The notes: generated by a model not told the origin, from the sequence alone. A DNA stretch of 59,828 nt from Treponema sp. (GCA_017550685.1 JAFZOJ010000097.1:1-59828), one strand, 5' to 3'. Counted from the stretch's first letter, positions 16,413 to 26,674 are shown. Numbers and translations: made by a program.

Positions 16413-17633
16413 TTAATAAACAAGTTCGTGAAATAATTTATTTACATCTACGCCGCTGATGAGCGTTTCGGCAGGATAAAGCTCCAGCATTCCATCCTTA
16501 CCGCCCTGCAGATGGCTGGAAGTAATTCCGTGCTTAATGGAAATATCTGCTTCCATAAGGGCCGAAAGATGGTCACAAATGCGTACAAGCTTGCCGTCAA
16601 CAGGATTAAAGGCGGCCTCATTGTATTTTGCATTAAGTTCTTCCCAGGTTACGGTCTGAGGCTTCTGGCCCGCAGGACAAATTCTGTCGCTGAACTCATC
16701 ACTTGTATAAAACATAACCTCATCAAGATAAGCGTCATCCATAAGAGGAACAAGTTCTTTATTTACAATTTCATCTTCAATCTTCTTAACGATTTTTGGC
16801 AGGGCGTCTGTGGCCTGTTTTACAGGAGAAATAATGTCGCGGGTAACAGATTCCGGTAAATCATGGAAAAGCGCGCTGAAATAATTATTTACTACCCTTC
16901 TTGCACACATGCCAGGATTTGTTTCGCGGCCAAGCAGAAGTGTCATAATTGCTACAAAGAAACAGTGGCCCAAAACCGAGGTTGCAGGAACTCTTGGTGT
17001 CTGATTCCATCTTGTCTGAAACCTTAACTGTTCAATCTTGAGCAGAAAATCAAATTCCTTCTGGCGGGTAATAAGCTTTTGCAAACCTTCCAGATCCAGA
17101 TAAGGCTGTAGCCCTTCCTTTAATTCAGAATCTATTTTAGAAAGACGTTCCTGTTCATTTACAACAGAAAGCATCTCAAGCTCTCGCATTGTTGAATATT
17201 TATGAGCCGCATTATAAACGCGAACCGACGCCCTGAGCTTTTCCGGCAGTTCAAACGAACCTGCTTTTTGTCCTACATAAATTGTAAAGGCAGAAAATAA
17301 TTTATCATCCTTTATGAGCTGGCGGTACTGATTTAAAACCCATTCATTTAGCTTCATGTACTCTTTTGGAAATTCCCTTTTGAGCATCTGCTGAACCGGA
17401 GCCTTTATATCGCAAAGGGCTATTTTTTTGAGCAGATCAAAAAGAGAAGCGTAAATCATCCAGTTCCAGTCAATCTTAACGCCTTTTTTTTCTTCGTGTT
17501 TACCGATTATATAGGCAATGACCATTTTTTCACCGGATTTGTCCATTTCCACCAGATCAAAGGGGCGGATAAGGTCATTCCAGCGCTGAATAGAAAATCC
17601 TTCGAATATTCTGAGAATAAGATTTTTGTTCAT
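16413..17633 (-). CDS. HD-domain phosphohydrolase-like protein
   Basis: The 406-residue cytoplasmic protein has a helical N-terminal half. In the C-terminal half lies an HD-type metal site: a histidine in LGHCFFVAIMTLLLG (about 220-235) and the motif FHDLPESVTRD (about 255-265). This spacing is like YfbR/HD_3 nucleotidases, so hydrolysis of a nucleotide or cyclic nucleotide is plausible, but the substrate is unknown. It begins 3 bp after the preceding helical protein and is followed after 27 bp by the LysM gene, so it belongs to the recN-nadK transcription unit. Confidence 0.72.
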   Translation of the reverse strand: MNKNLILRIFEGFSIQRWNDLIRPFDLVEMDKSGEKMVIAYIIGKHEEKKGVKIDWNWMIYASLFDLLKKIALCDIKAPVQQMLKREFPKEYMKLNEWVLNQYRQLIKDDKLFSAFTIYVGQKAGSFELPEKLRASVRVYNAAHKYSTMRELEMLSVVNEQERLSKIDSELKEGLQPYLDLEGLQKLITRQKEFDFLLKIEQLRFQTRWNQTPRVPATSVLGHCFFVAIMTLLLGRETNPGMCARRVVNNYFSALFHDLPESVTRDIISPVKQATDALPKIVKKIEDEIVNKELVPLMDDAYLDEVMFYTSDEFSDRICPAGQKPQTVTWEELNAKYNEAAFNPVDGKLVRICDHLSALMEADISIKHGITSSHLQGGKDGMLELYPAETLISGVDVNKLFHELVY

Positions 17634-17636
17634 GTT

Positions 17637-18440
17637 TTAGTTGCTTAAGCCCTTCTTCTGGTCAGAGTCCATCTTATCCTTCCAGACAACAGCCTTTTTC
17701 TTTACTTCTTCAGACTCGTTTGAACGTCCAAGAACAATGTAAAGCTTGCGCAGGGCAAGAAGATATTTGATTGCGTTACGCATATCATCAATACGGCGTG
17801 TCGAAAGCTCGTAGCGGTCGCGGTAAGCGTTTGCGGCCTTGTCCAGAAGCTTTTGAATCATACGTACATAAAGAATTGTTGTTTCATAATCTTCGGCACG
17901 TGGATCAAAATAGTCTGCTCCGGCTGCCTTCATATCAATAAGGTTTTTGGCAACGGTAGCAAAGCGTCCTTCGAGTTCTACAAAAGACCACTTCCATTTA
18001 CTGTTGTCACCAAAGGCATCCTTAAGAATCTGAATTTCCAGACCAAGCTTGCGGATAACTGTATAGCGTTTGATTATATTTACATTTTTGATGTTATCGT
18101 GATACGGAGTAAGTTCTGAATAAGGACAGTCAATTGTTGCAGTTACAATTTCTTCCAGATAGATAATTGCCTTATAAAGCATTTTACGTGCATCGTTCAA
18201 GGCATCGTTATTTTTTACTTCCATGAGTTTGAGGGAGAGGCTGTTCTGGGCAACATAAAGCGAAGCTACATAAATCATGTCTTCGCAAAGCAGAAGCTTT
18301 TTATATTCAAGGCCAATATCACCTTCGTGCATGGCGTTACGCATGGTCTTTTCTTTTTCGAGAGTCTGAGTAATCTTGTCCTTGTAAGGCTGTATACATT
18401 CATTAAAATGCAGCCTTGTTTCTTCAGAAATCTTTGCCAT
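17637..18440 (-). CDS. Conserved helical protein of unknown function
   Basis: This 267-residue protein is strongly helical, with no signal peptide, membrane segment or catalytic motif I recognise. Charged and leucine-rich helices run throughout, including a likely coiled coil near 195-240. Its start codon overlaps the recN stop (TGATG) and it has GGAGGT upstream, so it is translationally coupled to recN. It ends 3 bp before the HD-domain gene. Its close packing with recN, nadK and the HD gene is the only clue to its role. Confidence 0.6.
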   Translation of the reverse strand: MAKISEETRLHFNECIQPYKDKITQTLEKEKTMRNAMHEGDIGLEYKKLLLCEDMIYVASLYVAQNSLSLKLMEVKNNDALNDARKMLYKAIIYLEEIVTATIDCPYSELTPYHDNIKNVNIIKRYTVIRKLGLEIQILKDAFGDNSKWKWSFVELEGRFATVAKNLIDMKAAGADYFDPRAEDYETTILYVRMIQKLLDKAANAYRDRYELSTRRIDDMRNAIKYLLALRKLYIVLGRSNESEEVKKKAVVWKDKMDSDQKKGLSN

Positions 18441-20179
18441 CAGTAACCTCCGCTGAATTTTTCGAGCATTGCACGGGCATGTTCAAGCGATTGAGCTGTA
18501 TCCGCATCTCCCGAAAGCATTCTTGCTATTTCCGCTACCCTTTCTTCTCCCTTTACTGCATGTACATTAGAAGAAGTAATTCCTCCCGCAACGGCTTTTT
18601 CTATCTTTATCTGATTATCGGCATAAACTGCGATACTGGCTAGATGTGTTATGCAAAAAATTTGACGATTTTTTGCAAGGCTTTTCATGTGCGAACCAAC
18701 TGCTACAGCTACTTCACCGCCGATTCCGGTATCAATTTCGTCGAAAATTAAAGTCTCTACACTATCATTTTGAGCGAAAATTGTCTTTAAAGCAAGCATT
18801 ACACGCGAAAGTTCACCACCACTGGCAATTTTGGCAAGCGGCAGGAGTGGAGTTCCCGGATTGGCACTTATAAGGAATTCTATATTATCTTTTCCGTATG
18901 GGCCGCATTTTTGTTCAACATCACTGCCCTCTTTTTCCTGAATGCTTACACCAAAGTGAGTACCAGGCATACCAAGTCTTGCAAGAATGGCATCTACATC
19001 CTTGGAAAGAGAATCGGCACATTCACGGCGTTTTGCAGAAAGGAAGTCGGCCTTTACTAAAAGCTGTTTTTCAAGCTCACGGATCTGCTGGGTTAATACA
19101 TCCTTTTTATTTGCACCATCGGAGTTTTCATCAATATATTTCTGGGCTTGTTCGCAGTATGCAAATACCTCGCTCAAAGGAGCGTTTACCGAAGAAGCAT
19201 ATTTTTTCTTGAGGTTATATATAAGCGAAAGTCTTTCCTGAACCTGAGCAAGACGAGCCGGATCAAAAACAAGACGATTCTTATAGGAATTAAACTCTGC
19301 GCAGATATCAGACAGCTCGTAAAAAGAAGATTCCAGACGTTCATCCAAAGAAGAAACAGATTTGTCCATTTCGGCAATGTGAGAAGCGTTTCTCTTTACC
19401 TTTTTGAGCAGGTCTATGATTGAGTTTTCGTTTGAATCCAAAAGCTGGCAGATTTCGTCAGAATCAGAATAGATTTTTTCAAAGGAAAGCAATCGTGCTT
19501 CTTCGTCTTCCAGCTGCGAATCTTCATCCTTTTTGAGCTTGGCCTCTGTAATTTCCTTTACGGCAAAAAATGACATATCAAGCTTGCGGAGTCTTTCGCT
19601 TTCGGACATTGAATACTGTTCAAGCTGGCGGCGCAAAGTTACAAGCTGAGCATACAAGGTTTTAAATTCTTCTACCTGTACGGTTATGCCTGCCCTGCTG
19701 TCCAGAAACTTTCTATGCTCGCTTACCTTCATAAGCGACTGATGTTCATGCTGTCCGTGAATATCAACAAGGAAAGAAGAAAAAGCTGCAAGGTCGGTAC
19801 GTGTTACCGGTGTAGAATTAATCCAGGCACCGGACTTACCCGAATCGCGGATAAATCTTCTGAGCATTACGCGGTTGTCTTCTGCAGCAATGCCATGCTG
19901 TTCAAGCCATTCCTGTGCATTCAAAGGTTCATCTTCTTCGGTAAGCTCACGCACTTTACTGCAGGCCGGCAGCACAAAGGTTCCGGAAACACTTGCTTCG
20001 TTTTTACCCGAACGAATCTGTGAAACTTCGGCCTTGCCTCCAAGAAGGAATGAAAGCGCACCTATGAGTATGGATTTTCCCGCACCGGTTTCTCCACTAA
20101 GCACGGTAAAGCCTTTTTCAAATTCAAGAAAATCATTTTCTATGAGAGCAAAATCCTTTACGTTAAGTTCTTCAAGCAT
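18440..20179 (-). CDS. recN: DNA repair ATPase RecN
   Basis: This SMC-like ATPase works in double-strand break repair by bringing DNA ends together. The Walker A GETGAGKS is at residues 29-36, and a coiled-coil middle region follows (about 165-370). Near the C-terminus are the ABC signature GGELSRVMLAL and the Walker B IFDEIDTGIGG. The product has 579 residues, close to the family norm. I start at the ATG at 20179 because GGAGG lies 8 nt before it. A GTG at 20188 is too close to that site. The gene overlaps nadK by 8 bp. Confidence 0.96.
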   Translation of the reverse strand: MLEELNVKDFALIENDFLEFEKGFTVLSGETGAGKSILIGALSFLLGGKAEVSQIRSGKNEASVSGTFVLPACSKVRELTEEDEPLNAQEWLEQHGIAAEDNRVMLRRFIRDSGKSGAWINSTPVTRTDLAAFSSFLVDIHGQHEHQSLMKVSEHRKFLDSRAGITVQVEEFKTLYAQLVTLRRQLEQYSMSESERLRKLDMSFFAVKEITEAKLKKDEDSQLEDEEARLLSFEKIYSDSDEICQLLDSNENSIIDLLKKVKRNASHIAEMDKSVSSLDERLESSFYELSDICAEFNSYKNRLVFDPARLAQVQERLSLIYNLKKKYASSVNAPLSEVFAYCEQAQKYIDENSDGANKKDVLTQQIRELEKQLLVKADFLSAKRRECADSLSKDVDAILARLGMPGTHFGVSIQEKEGSDVEQKCGPYGKDNIEFLISANPGTPLLPLAKIASGGELSRVMLALKTIFAQNDSVETLIFDEIDTGIGGEVAVAVGSHMKSLAKNRQIFCITHLASIAVYADNQIKIEKAVAGGITSSNVHAVKGEERVAEIARMLSGDADTAQSLEHARAMLEKFSGGY

Positions 20180-21014
20180 AAGGTTCACCCCTCCAGTTTA
20201 GTTTTGAACGAAGGGCGTTAAAGAATTTTTCCTGTGTACAGCAGATTAATTGTATTTTCTTATTGATGAGTTTGATTTCTATTTTATCGCCTTCCATAAG
20301 CTTAACAGGCTCAAGACCGTCTGCAAGCATGCGGATTTCTTTTGTGCGGCAAGGCTGAATATTTATTGAAAGGATTCCGTCAGGTCGTAAAACAATTGGT
20401 CTGCTCGAAAGTGAGAACGAATTGATAGGTGTCATAACAAGAGCATCCATGCCTGGATCCACAATTGGACCACCGGCAGAAGCAGAATAAGCAGTTGAGC
20501 CTGTCGGAGTGCAGATAATGACACCATCTGACTTGAGCTTACAAAGATGGTCACTGTCAAAAAGAACATCCATTGCAACTGTACGGGCAGTATGTTTTGC
20601 ACTTATGACGATATCATTTAATGCAAGCTGTTCTGATTCAAGCTTTCCGTTGCGATAAAGCGTTGCCTTAAGCATGCATCTTTTTTGCAATGGAGCCTTA
20701 CCGCTTAAGAACAGTTCAAGACTCTGCTGCCATTCATTCTGTTGAACAGAGGACATAAATCCAAACTGACCAAGATTTACAGGGAAAATTGGAACACCAT
20801 ATTTTACACAGTTTCTTGCAGCATACAAAACAGTTCCGTCGCCGCCAAGTGTGATGACAAACTCGTAATCTTTAAAAGGCTTGTCTTCGGCAAAACCGTC
20901 AAAGCTTAAAAAGTCGCAGTCAATTTTTTTAGACTGCAAAAAAAAAGCAATTTGTTTGGAAAGTGAAAGAGATTTCTTTTTACTTGTATTAATTATAATC
21001 AAAACTTTTTTCAA
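20172..21014 (-). CDS. nadK: NAD kinase
   Basis: It phosphorylates NAD to NADP in the cytoplasm. The 280-residue product has the conserved GGDGT (57-61), the CTPTGSTAYS loop with the SDGVI strand before it (about 165-185) and the downstream GGP/DPG region typical of the NadK fold. Length fits the bacterial family. It ends inside the start of recN, an order (nadK-recN) seen in many bacteria. The gene begins 18 bp after the DegT-type gene and is probably in one operon with cheW upstream. Confidence 0.95.
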   Translation of the reverse strand: MKKVLIIINTSKKKSLSLSKQIAFFLQSKKIDCDFLSFDGFAEDKPFKDYEFVITLGGDGTVLYAARNCVKYGVPIFPVNLGQFGFMSSVQQNEWQQSLELFLSGKAPLQKRCMLKATLYRNGKLESEQLALNDIVISAKHTARTVAMDVLFDSDHLCKLKSDGVIICTPTGSTAYSASAGGPIVDPGMDALVMTPINSFSLSSRPIVLRPDGILSINIQPCRTKEIRMLADGLEPVKLMEGDKIEIKLINKKIQLICCTQEKFFNALRSKLNWRGEPYA

Positions 21015-21032
21015 CTTTCAAACCTCGATTTT

Positions 21033-22088
21033 TTAAGGCAATGTTCCAAGTACCTTTACAACCTTTGCAGCCTGAGCCTGTGTTAGACGCGGATAAAGAG
21101 GAAAATGTGCTGTTCTGAGCAAAAGTGACTTTGCATGAATACAGGTAGACGAAAGTTCATCCTTGAGCGCAATAACAGAACCTGCAAATGCAAGCTGAAT
21201 TTCTATATCTTTTCTGGCAGTATAGGCTTTTACATCCTTGAACGAGCTGTTAAGAATGAGCGGGAATGAACACATTGTAGAAGCACCTTCCATATCGCGG
21301 GCAAAGGTTTTATGGCGCCCGATCATGCAGGAATGCTGGTACATGTTGAAAATCTCGCGGCGTGTAGTTTCGTTGCGGTTGAACTCCTTGAGCTGAACCC
21401 AGGCCAGAGCACTGTTGATATCAGGAAGAAGATCTGTAAGAGGAGCTTCGTCTGTAAACTTTTTGAGGATGAGCCATTCACGGCGGTTTGGAGCCATAAG
21501 GACTGCACCACCACCGGCTGTAATTACATCCTTTTCTTCCAGACCAAGAATTGAATATACACCGAATAATCCGGCTTTCTTTCTTGCATCCGAAACTGTA
21601 CCGTCTTCGTTTTTAATTGCAACCGAAGCACCGGCACTCTGAGAAACATCTTCTATAACAGGAACGCCAAGAGCCATAATTGCTTCGTAATCCGGAAGAA
21701 TGCCTTCTGTCTCATGAAGGAGAAGAAGTCGTCCACCGGCAAGCATACCCTGATGTACAATTTCTGCATTCACAAGTCCGTCTACTTCCTGTACATCAAG
21801 TACAAGAGGCTCATAACCAAGCGACTCTATAACCTGATAATGCCAGGCCGGAGCAAGTGCGGAAATCATAATTTTGGATTTAGGCTCCAGATCAAAGCAT
21901 AAAAGAATATACTTAAGGGCAACAGCAGGACTGCGCAGCGCAACCGCACCATCACATTTAAAGAATTCTTTTACAGTCTGGATTAATCTTGCGTTTAACT
22001 CTCCAGGCCCGATTTTTTCATCTACCATGCAGGTTAAAACCGCATCCATTTCTTTTCTACGAATTGTTGAACTGTATGTTTGTATCAT
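21033..22088 (-). CDS. DegT/DnrJ/EryC1-type PLP enzyme
   Basis: This is a sugar aminotransferase-like protein of 351 residues. The PLP-binding aspartate and glutamine lie in PVIEDVSQSAGA (D147, Q150). The Schiff-base lysine is K186, in SILGLEEKDVITAGGGA, where the family has a SxxxxK...GGG pattern. The sequence is divergent and lacks some of the N-terminal substrate motifs, so the substrate is open. It is encoded between cheW, with which it shares a TAATG stop-start overlap, and nadK, so it does not lie in a sugar-biosynthesis cluster. A role in a surface glycan or in a regulatory function is guesswork. Confidence 0.72.
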   Translation of the reverse strand: MIQTYSSTIRRKEMDAVLTCMVDEKIGPGELNARLIQTVKEFFKCDGAVALRSPAVALKYILLCFDLEPKSKIMISALAPAWHYQVIESLGYEPLVLDVQEVDGLVNAEIVHQGMLAGGRLLLLHETEGILPDYEAIMALGVPVIEDVSQSAGASVAIKNEDGTVSDARKKAGLFGVYSILGLEEKDVITAGGGAVLMAPNRREWLILKKFTDEAPLTDLLPDINSALAWVQLKEFNRNETTRREIFNMYQHSCMIGRHKTFARDMEGASTMCSFPLILNSSFKDVKAYTARKDIEIQLAFAGSVIALKDELSSTCIHAKSLLLRTAHFPLYPRLTQAQAAKVVKVLGTLP

Positions 22089-22561
22089 TAATTTAAATCT
22101 ATAATTTTCTGTAATTCTTTTGCGTCAAATAACTTCCGAATATTGAGCATAATAAGATAACCGCTTTCTTCGCGGATAACACCCTCTATATATTCAGAAC
22201 CAATACCAGTAAGCATCTGAGGAGGCTCTTTTACATCCTCAGCCTTTACAACCACAACTCTGGCAACCTTGTCGATGATGATGCCGATCTTATTGTTATC
22301 AATGTTGAGGATAATAAAACCGCCTTCAAAATCCATCTCTTCTTTATCGAGCGCCTTTATTCTAAACCGTTTATGTAAATCAATTATAGGAATGATTTCA
22401 CCACGAAGATTAATGATTCCTTCTACGTAATAAGGAGCATTCGGAATAACACGCACATTCTGTAAACGAACAATTTCCTTTACATCCATAATGTTTACGC
22501 CGTATAACTCATCACCAAGCTGAAAAGTAACCAACTGGAATTGTGTTTCTTCTGCTGCCAT
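22088..22561 (-). CDS. cheW: Chemotaxis coupling protein CheW
   Basis: CheW links chemoreceptors to the CheA kinase at the inner membrane. The 157-residue protein covers one CheW domain, with the typical FQLGDELYGVNIMDVKEIV opening, the INLRGEIIPIIDL strand pair (about 60-72) and a C-terminal helix. I start at the ATG at 22561, with GGGGGA just before it; an upstream in-frame start would precede that site. A TATACT lies about 12 nt upstream. The downstream DegT-type gene overlaps by one base. Confidence 0.95.
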   Translation of the reverse strand: MAAEETQFQLVTFQLGDELYGVNIMDVKEIVRLQNVRVIPNAPYYVEGIINLRGEIIPIIDLHKRFRIKALDKEEMDFEGGFIILNIDNNKIGIIIDKVARVVVVKAEDVKEPPQMLTGIGSEYIEGVIREESGYLIMLNIRKLFDAKELQKIIDLN

Positions 22562-22648
22562 ATTTTCCCCCAAAGTATAAAATACTCTATCTCTTAATAA
22601 TACTCCGAAAAACACAAATTTGCAACATAAAGTGTATTTACCACCTTA

Positions 22649-23416
22649 TTAATCTACTGCAAACAGTGTTATACCGGTAATTTCCTTAATTCCTGCCTCC
22701 TTTAGTATGTTTGCACAGTTTTCAATGGTTGCGCCGGTGGTACAGACATCATCCAACAGCCATACCTTGTCCGGCAGCACACCATATGGCTTTAATTCCC
22801 GGGCAAATCTTGAATCACAGACCCTTTTGTAAGCATTTTTTGTCTGCCTGAAACGCCCTTCTCTATCAAGCTTTTTCTGCTCCTGCGTAGTCCGGCGTTC
22901 AAGAAGCCTTAGAATTTTAAAACCATAAATGTAATCAAGCAGATTGCATAATTCATCAATCTGATCCCATCCTTTTTCGCTGATTTTACCCTTTCTTGGA
23001 GGTACCGGAACAATAAACTTAGCTCCCTGTGCCTTAAGAAAACGGTTTAAAATACCGGCAAAAAAAGAAGACAAAGAACGTATCTCCGAAGATTTCCACG
23101 CAAACATAAGCTCTTTATTCCATAGTCTGTAGGAAAAAAGCGGAAACATTCTGTCCACATTCCGTATTACAGGATTTTCACGGCACTGCGTACAGATATC
23201 CTTTACACCAAGTAGTGTTTTTCCACAGATTCTGCAGCGGCACTGATCCATTGCCTGTGATACATCAAAAAACCTTTTCCTGCAGTCTCGGCACACAGGA
23301 TAAATAAAAGACCTGTTACCGCACACAAGGCAGACTTCCCCGCCTGAAATGCAGTTAAACAGACATCTTAAGATTATCTTGACTCCCAAGGAGAGCAGAA
23401 AATAAAGCTTTTTCAT
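22649..23416 (-). CDS. ComF-family phosphoribosyltransferase-like protein
   Basis: The 255-residue protein starts with a cysteine-rich zinc-finger region (C29, C32, C42, C45 and a second set near 60-80). It ends in a phosphoribosyltransferase domain with the PRPP loop WLLDDVCTTGATIEN (about 219-233). This is the ComF/GntX arrangement. In naturally competent bacteria ComF acts late in DNA uptake, but in spirochaetes the role is unproven. The start is uncertain: an ATG at 23416 or a TTG at 23431, neither with a clear Shine-Dalgarno. It stands alone between mutS and cheW. Confidence 0.8.
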   Translation of the reverse strand: MKKLYFLLSLGVKIILRCLFNCISGGEVCLVCGNRSFIYPVCRDCRKRFFDVSQAMDQCRCRICGKTLLGVKDICTQCRENPVIRNVDRMFPLFSYRLWNKELMFAWKSSEIRSLSSFFAGILNRFLKAQGAKFIVPVPPRKGKISEKGWDQIDELCNLLDYIYGFKILRLLERRTTQEQKKLDREGRFRQTKNAYKRVCDSRFARELKPYGVLPDKVWLLDDVCTTGATIENCANILKEAGIKEITGITLFAVD

Positions 23417-23507
23417 ATATATAGTTTTCAAAAAAACGAATGAAAATAGGAAGTAAATTTGAGAAAAATTTGAAAAAAGTTGATTTTTTTTGCGGATTTG
23501 CTCCGGA

Positions 23508-26105
23508 TTACTGACCTGAAAGGTCTTTTTTCCATTTGGCCAGATATTTTAAGGCATCCATTGGAGTCATATTATCTGTATCGCAGGAAAGGATTTCGGA
23601 AATTATAATTTCTTCGTCGCTAAAAAGTCCCGGTGTCAAAGGAGCGGCGGCTGGAGAAGGAATGTCGCTTTCCATAACCGGTTTGTCCTGAGCAACTGCC
23701 TGTATATGTGCAAGAATAACATTTGCACGGTCAATTACAGACTGAGGAATGCCCGCAAGCTTGGCAACGTGAATACCATAGGAGTTTTCTGTAATGCCTT
23801 CGCAGACCTTTCGCATAAATACAACAGTTCCGTTTTCTTCGTTTATCTGCAGGCAAAGCTTTTTGAGGGCCGGATGCTCCATTCGTGTAAGCTCGTGATA
23901 ATGAGTTGCAAAAAGAGTCTTACATTTTATCTGATCCAAAAGATATTCTGAAACAGCACGGGCAATAGCAAGTCCATCCTCTGTAGAAGTTCCGCGCCCT
24001 ACTTCGTCCATAATTACAAGGGAACGGTTTGTAGCGGCCCGTAGGATATTTGCAGTTTCCATCATTTCTACAAGGAAGGTAGATTCGCCTCTGGCAAGAT
24101 TATCGCTTGCACCTACGCGGCAAAAGATTCTGTCTACAATTCCAAGCTTAGCCTTTACGGCAGGAACATAGGAACCGGTTTGAGCAAGAAGCGCTATGAG
24201 GGCATTCTGCCTTAAGTAGGTACTTTTTCCCGCCATGTTTGGTCCGGTAATCAGACAGAACGAAGGAGCACTATCCCCTTCTGCGCTTATGGCTGTATCA
24301 TTAGGAACAAACTCACCCTCAGGCAGATGTGCCTCTACAACCGGGTGTCTTCCTTCTGTAATTTCAAACACGGTGGACTTTACAATCTGCGGCCTTACCC
24401 ATCTGTTGTGAATTGCAGCGTAAGCCAGAGAAGCAGTAACATCTGTAATTGCAATTTCGTCTGCGGTCTGTAAAAGGTACTGGATATGCTGCTTTAAAGT
24501 TTGTCTTACTTCCAGGAACAGGTCTCGCTCAAGCTCCAGTATCTTGCCCGAAGATTCGTTAAGCTGCATCTCAAGGCTCTGAAGCTTTTCTGTTGTATAG
24601 CGGTCGCCGTTTACAAGTGCACGCCTCATAATAAAATGTGCCGGTACACTGGAAAGCTTACCCTTGCTTACTTCTATAAAATAACCTGCCGCATTATTGT
24701 ATTTAATCTTGAGCGTAGTAATTCCTGTTTTTTCTCGTTCTTCGGCTTCGTATTCTGCAAGCACCTTATTAAAGTTGTCGTGAATGCTGCGCCAGTGATC
24801 CAGTTCTTCGGACCAGCCCGGTTTAATAATGCCGCCGTCTGTTATCGAAGTAGCCGGGTCTTCAAGAATTGAATTCTGGATAAGCTCGACAATCTGTGTG
24901 GCAGTCTGAGTTTCTATAAAAGAAAAATCAAAATCTGAAAGATAATTTTTTATGTCGGTCCAGGCACTTATACTTACACGCAGAGCCTGCAGATCCTTTG
25001 GATGTGCCCTGTCCATTGCAATTCTTCCTGCAAGTCGTTCAACATCCAGGATAGAAGATAAATCATTCTGGAGCTTTGTAAGTAAGTCCTTGTTGTCGTA
25101 AAGATTTGTTATGCGGTCCTGTCGTTCGTAAATTGCATTGTAATCTGTAAGCGGAAAAAGAAGCCAGTTTCTCAAAAGTCTTGAACCCATGGCAGTGCGG
25201 GTAAAGCTAACACATTCAAGCAGAGAAAAGGCAGGAGTTCCGTCGCGCATGTTTTCTGTAATTTCCAGATTGCGGCGGGAAGAATCATCCATTATAAGAA
25301 AGTCAGAATCAGAATACTTTGTAATTTCGTTGATATGAGGAAGTGAGGCATTTGTTGTCTTGTCCAGATAATCAAGCAGAAAACCGGCCGGAGCAATTTC
25401 GGAATCTGTTTCTTCAAGGCCAAAGGATTTAAGGCTCAGTGTATTAAACTGGCTCAAAAGCCTTTTGTAAGAAGTTTCAATATTAAAGTCCCAGTCAGGA
25501 TAATAAGAAACAGAAATATTTGTATCTGCAGCAAGCACAGACTGAATGTCCTGATTAGTTTTTAAGGAAACAGGCAGAAGGATTTCTCTTGGCGAACATC
25601 TGTTTATTTCCTTGGAAAAGTTTTCCTGCATTTTTACAGCAGGCCAGGAGGTAGCCTTGAACGAAGAAGTTGTAACATCAATAAAAGCAAAGCCAGCCCT
25701 TCCCTTGACTACACACATGGCAGCAAGATAATTAGCCCTGTTTCCTTCCAGATATTCTGCTTCTACCGCAGTACCAGGAGTTATGATTTCTACAACTTTG
25801 CGTTCTGCTATGCCTTTGCCTGCTTTTGGGATTTCTCCAACCTGTTCGCAGATTACAATTTTTTTACCAAGCCTTAAAAGACGTGCAATATAAACCTTGG
25901 CTGCGTGATATGGAATGCCGCACATAGGCTGACTTGCCCTATGCGTAAGAGTAAGATTTAAAAGACGCGAAACTTCTACGGCATCTTCATTGAACATTTC
26001 GTAGAAGTCTCCAAGTCTGAAAAATAAAACTTCGTTTTTATACTGCTGCTTAACCGAGCGGTATTGAACCATCATCGGTGTAAGACTCTGTGCTGCCTCT
26101 TCCAT
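23508..26105 (-). CDS. mutS: DNA mismatch repair protein MutS
   Basis: MutS recognises base mismatches and recruits MutL. The 865-residue product has the mismatch-binding N-terminus with the conserved FFRLGDFYEMF (F-x-E type intercalation motif) near residue 28-38. It also has the Walker A GPNMAGKSTYL (about 621-631) and downstream DEVGRGTSTEDG and ATHYHEL motifs. Length is normal. It closes the 18-kb block, 18 bp after skp. I recall T. pallidum having mutS in the same place next to skp-bamA-tamB. Confidence 0.97.
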   Translation of the reverse strand: MEEAAQSLTPMMVQYRSVKQQYKNEVLFFRLGDFYEMFNEDAVEVSRLLNLTLTHRASQPMCGIPYHAAKVYIARLLRLGKKIVICEQVGEIPKAGKGIAERKVVEIITPGTAVEAEYLEGNRANYLAAMCVVKGRAGFAFIDVTTSSFKATSWPAVKMQENFSKEINRCSPREILLPVSLKTNQDIQSVLAADTNISVSYYPDWDFNIETSYKRLLSQFNTLSLKSFGLEETDSEIAPAGFLLDYLDKTTNASLPHINEITKYSDSDFLIMDDSSRRNLEITENMRDGTPAFSLLECVSFTRTAMGSRLLRNWLLFPLTDYNAIYERQDRITNLYDNKDLLTKLQNDLSSILDVERLAGRIAMDRAHPKDLQALRVSISAWTDIKNYLSDFDFSFIETQTATQIVELIQNSILEDPATSITDGGIIKPGWSEELDHWRSIHDNFNKVLAEYEAEEREKTGITTLKIKYNNAAGYFIEVSKGKLSSVPAHFIMRRALVNGDRYTTEKLQSLEMQLNESSGKILELERDLFLEVRQTLKQHIQYLLQTADEIAITDVTASLAYAAIHNRWVRPQIVKSTVFEITEGRHPVVEAHLPEGEFVPNDTAISAEGDSAPSFCLITGPNMAGKSTYLRQNALIALLAQTGSYVPAVKAKLGIVDRIFCRVGASDNLARGESTFLVEMMETANILRAATNRSLVIMDEVGRGTSTEDGLAIARAVSEYLLDQIKCKTLFATHYHELTRMEHPALKKLCLQINEENGTVVFMRKVCEGITENSYGIHVAKLAGIPQSVIDRANVILAHIQAVAQDKPVMESDIPSPAAAPLTPGLFSDEEIIISEILSCDTDNMTPMDALKYLAKWKKDLSGQ

Positions 26106-26123
26106 CCGCAGGTTTACTCTCTT

Positions 26124-26651
26124 TTACAAGCCAAGTCTCTGAATAACCTGGTCGGTAATATCTACGGAATTACTGTACCACAAGATTGAATTAGAAGCCT
26201 GCAGGCTCAAAATCATACTGTAACCGCCGCTTTCTGCAATCTGGCCAAGTGTGTTATACAGCTTTTTGTAAAAGTCATCAGAGGTCTGCAAAGATTTGAG
26301 CATAGATTCAAGCTCTACGTTCTTTGCATTTGTATATTCAGTAAGGAAATCTGTCTTCTTTGTAATTTCAGATTCAACACGAAGAGCAGCAGAATCATTT
26401 CCGTTCTTTTCGTATTCAAGCTTTTTCTGCTGCAAGGATTTAAGCTCATCGGTGCGCTTGTTAATTTCTTCCTGAAATTCAGCCTTCTTTTTTTCATAGT
26501 TTCTTACAGGTGCAGAGTTGGTAAAATAAACGCTGTATACCTTAGAGGTATCTACAACACCAAACTTTGTAATCTGCTGTGCCATCAATGCTGTAGAAAA
26601 AAGGCATGTAAGCACAAATACCACAAAAATCTTTTTATTCAAAGTCTTCAT
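26124..26651 (-). CDS. Skp/OmpH-like periplasmic chaperone
   Basis: The 175-residue protein has a signal peptide (1-24, ending ALMAQ), then a beta-strand start (FGVVDTSKVY) and a long charged helical hairpin (about 48-135) with heptad-like spacing. This is the OmpH/Skp fold, whose trimers carry unfolded outer-membrane proteins across the periplasm. It lies 23 bp after bamA and 18 bp before mutS, so it is probably cotranscribed with bamA, its functional partner. Confidence 0.85.
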   Translation of the reverse strand: MKTLNKKIFVVFVLTCLFSTALMAQQITKFGVVDTSKVYSVYFTNSAPVRNYEKKKAEFQEEINKRTDELKSLQQKKLEYEKNGNDSAALRVESEITKKTDFLTEYTNAKNVELESMLKSLQTSDDFYKKLYNTLGQIAESGGYSMILSLQASNSILWYSNSVDITDQVIQRLGL

Positions 26652-26674
26652 TTTATATCCCCGTATATTTTATT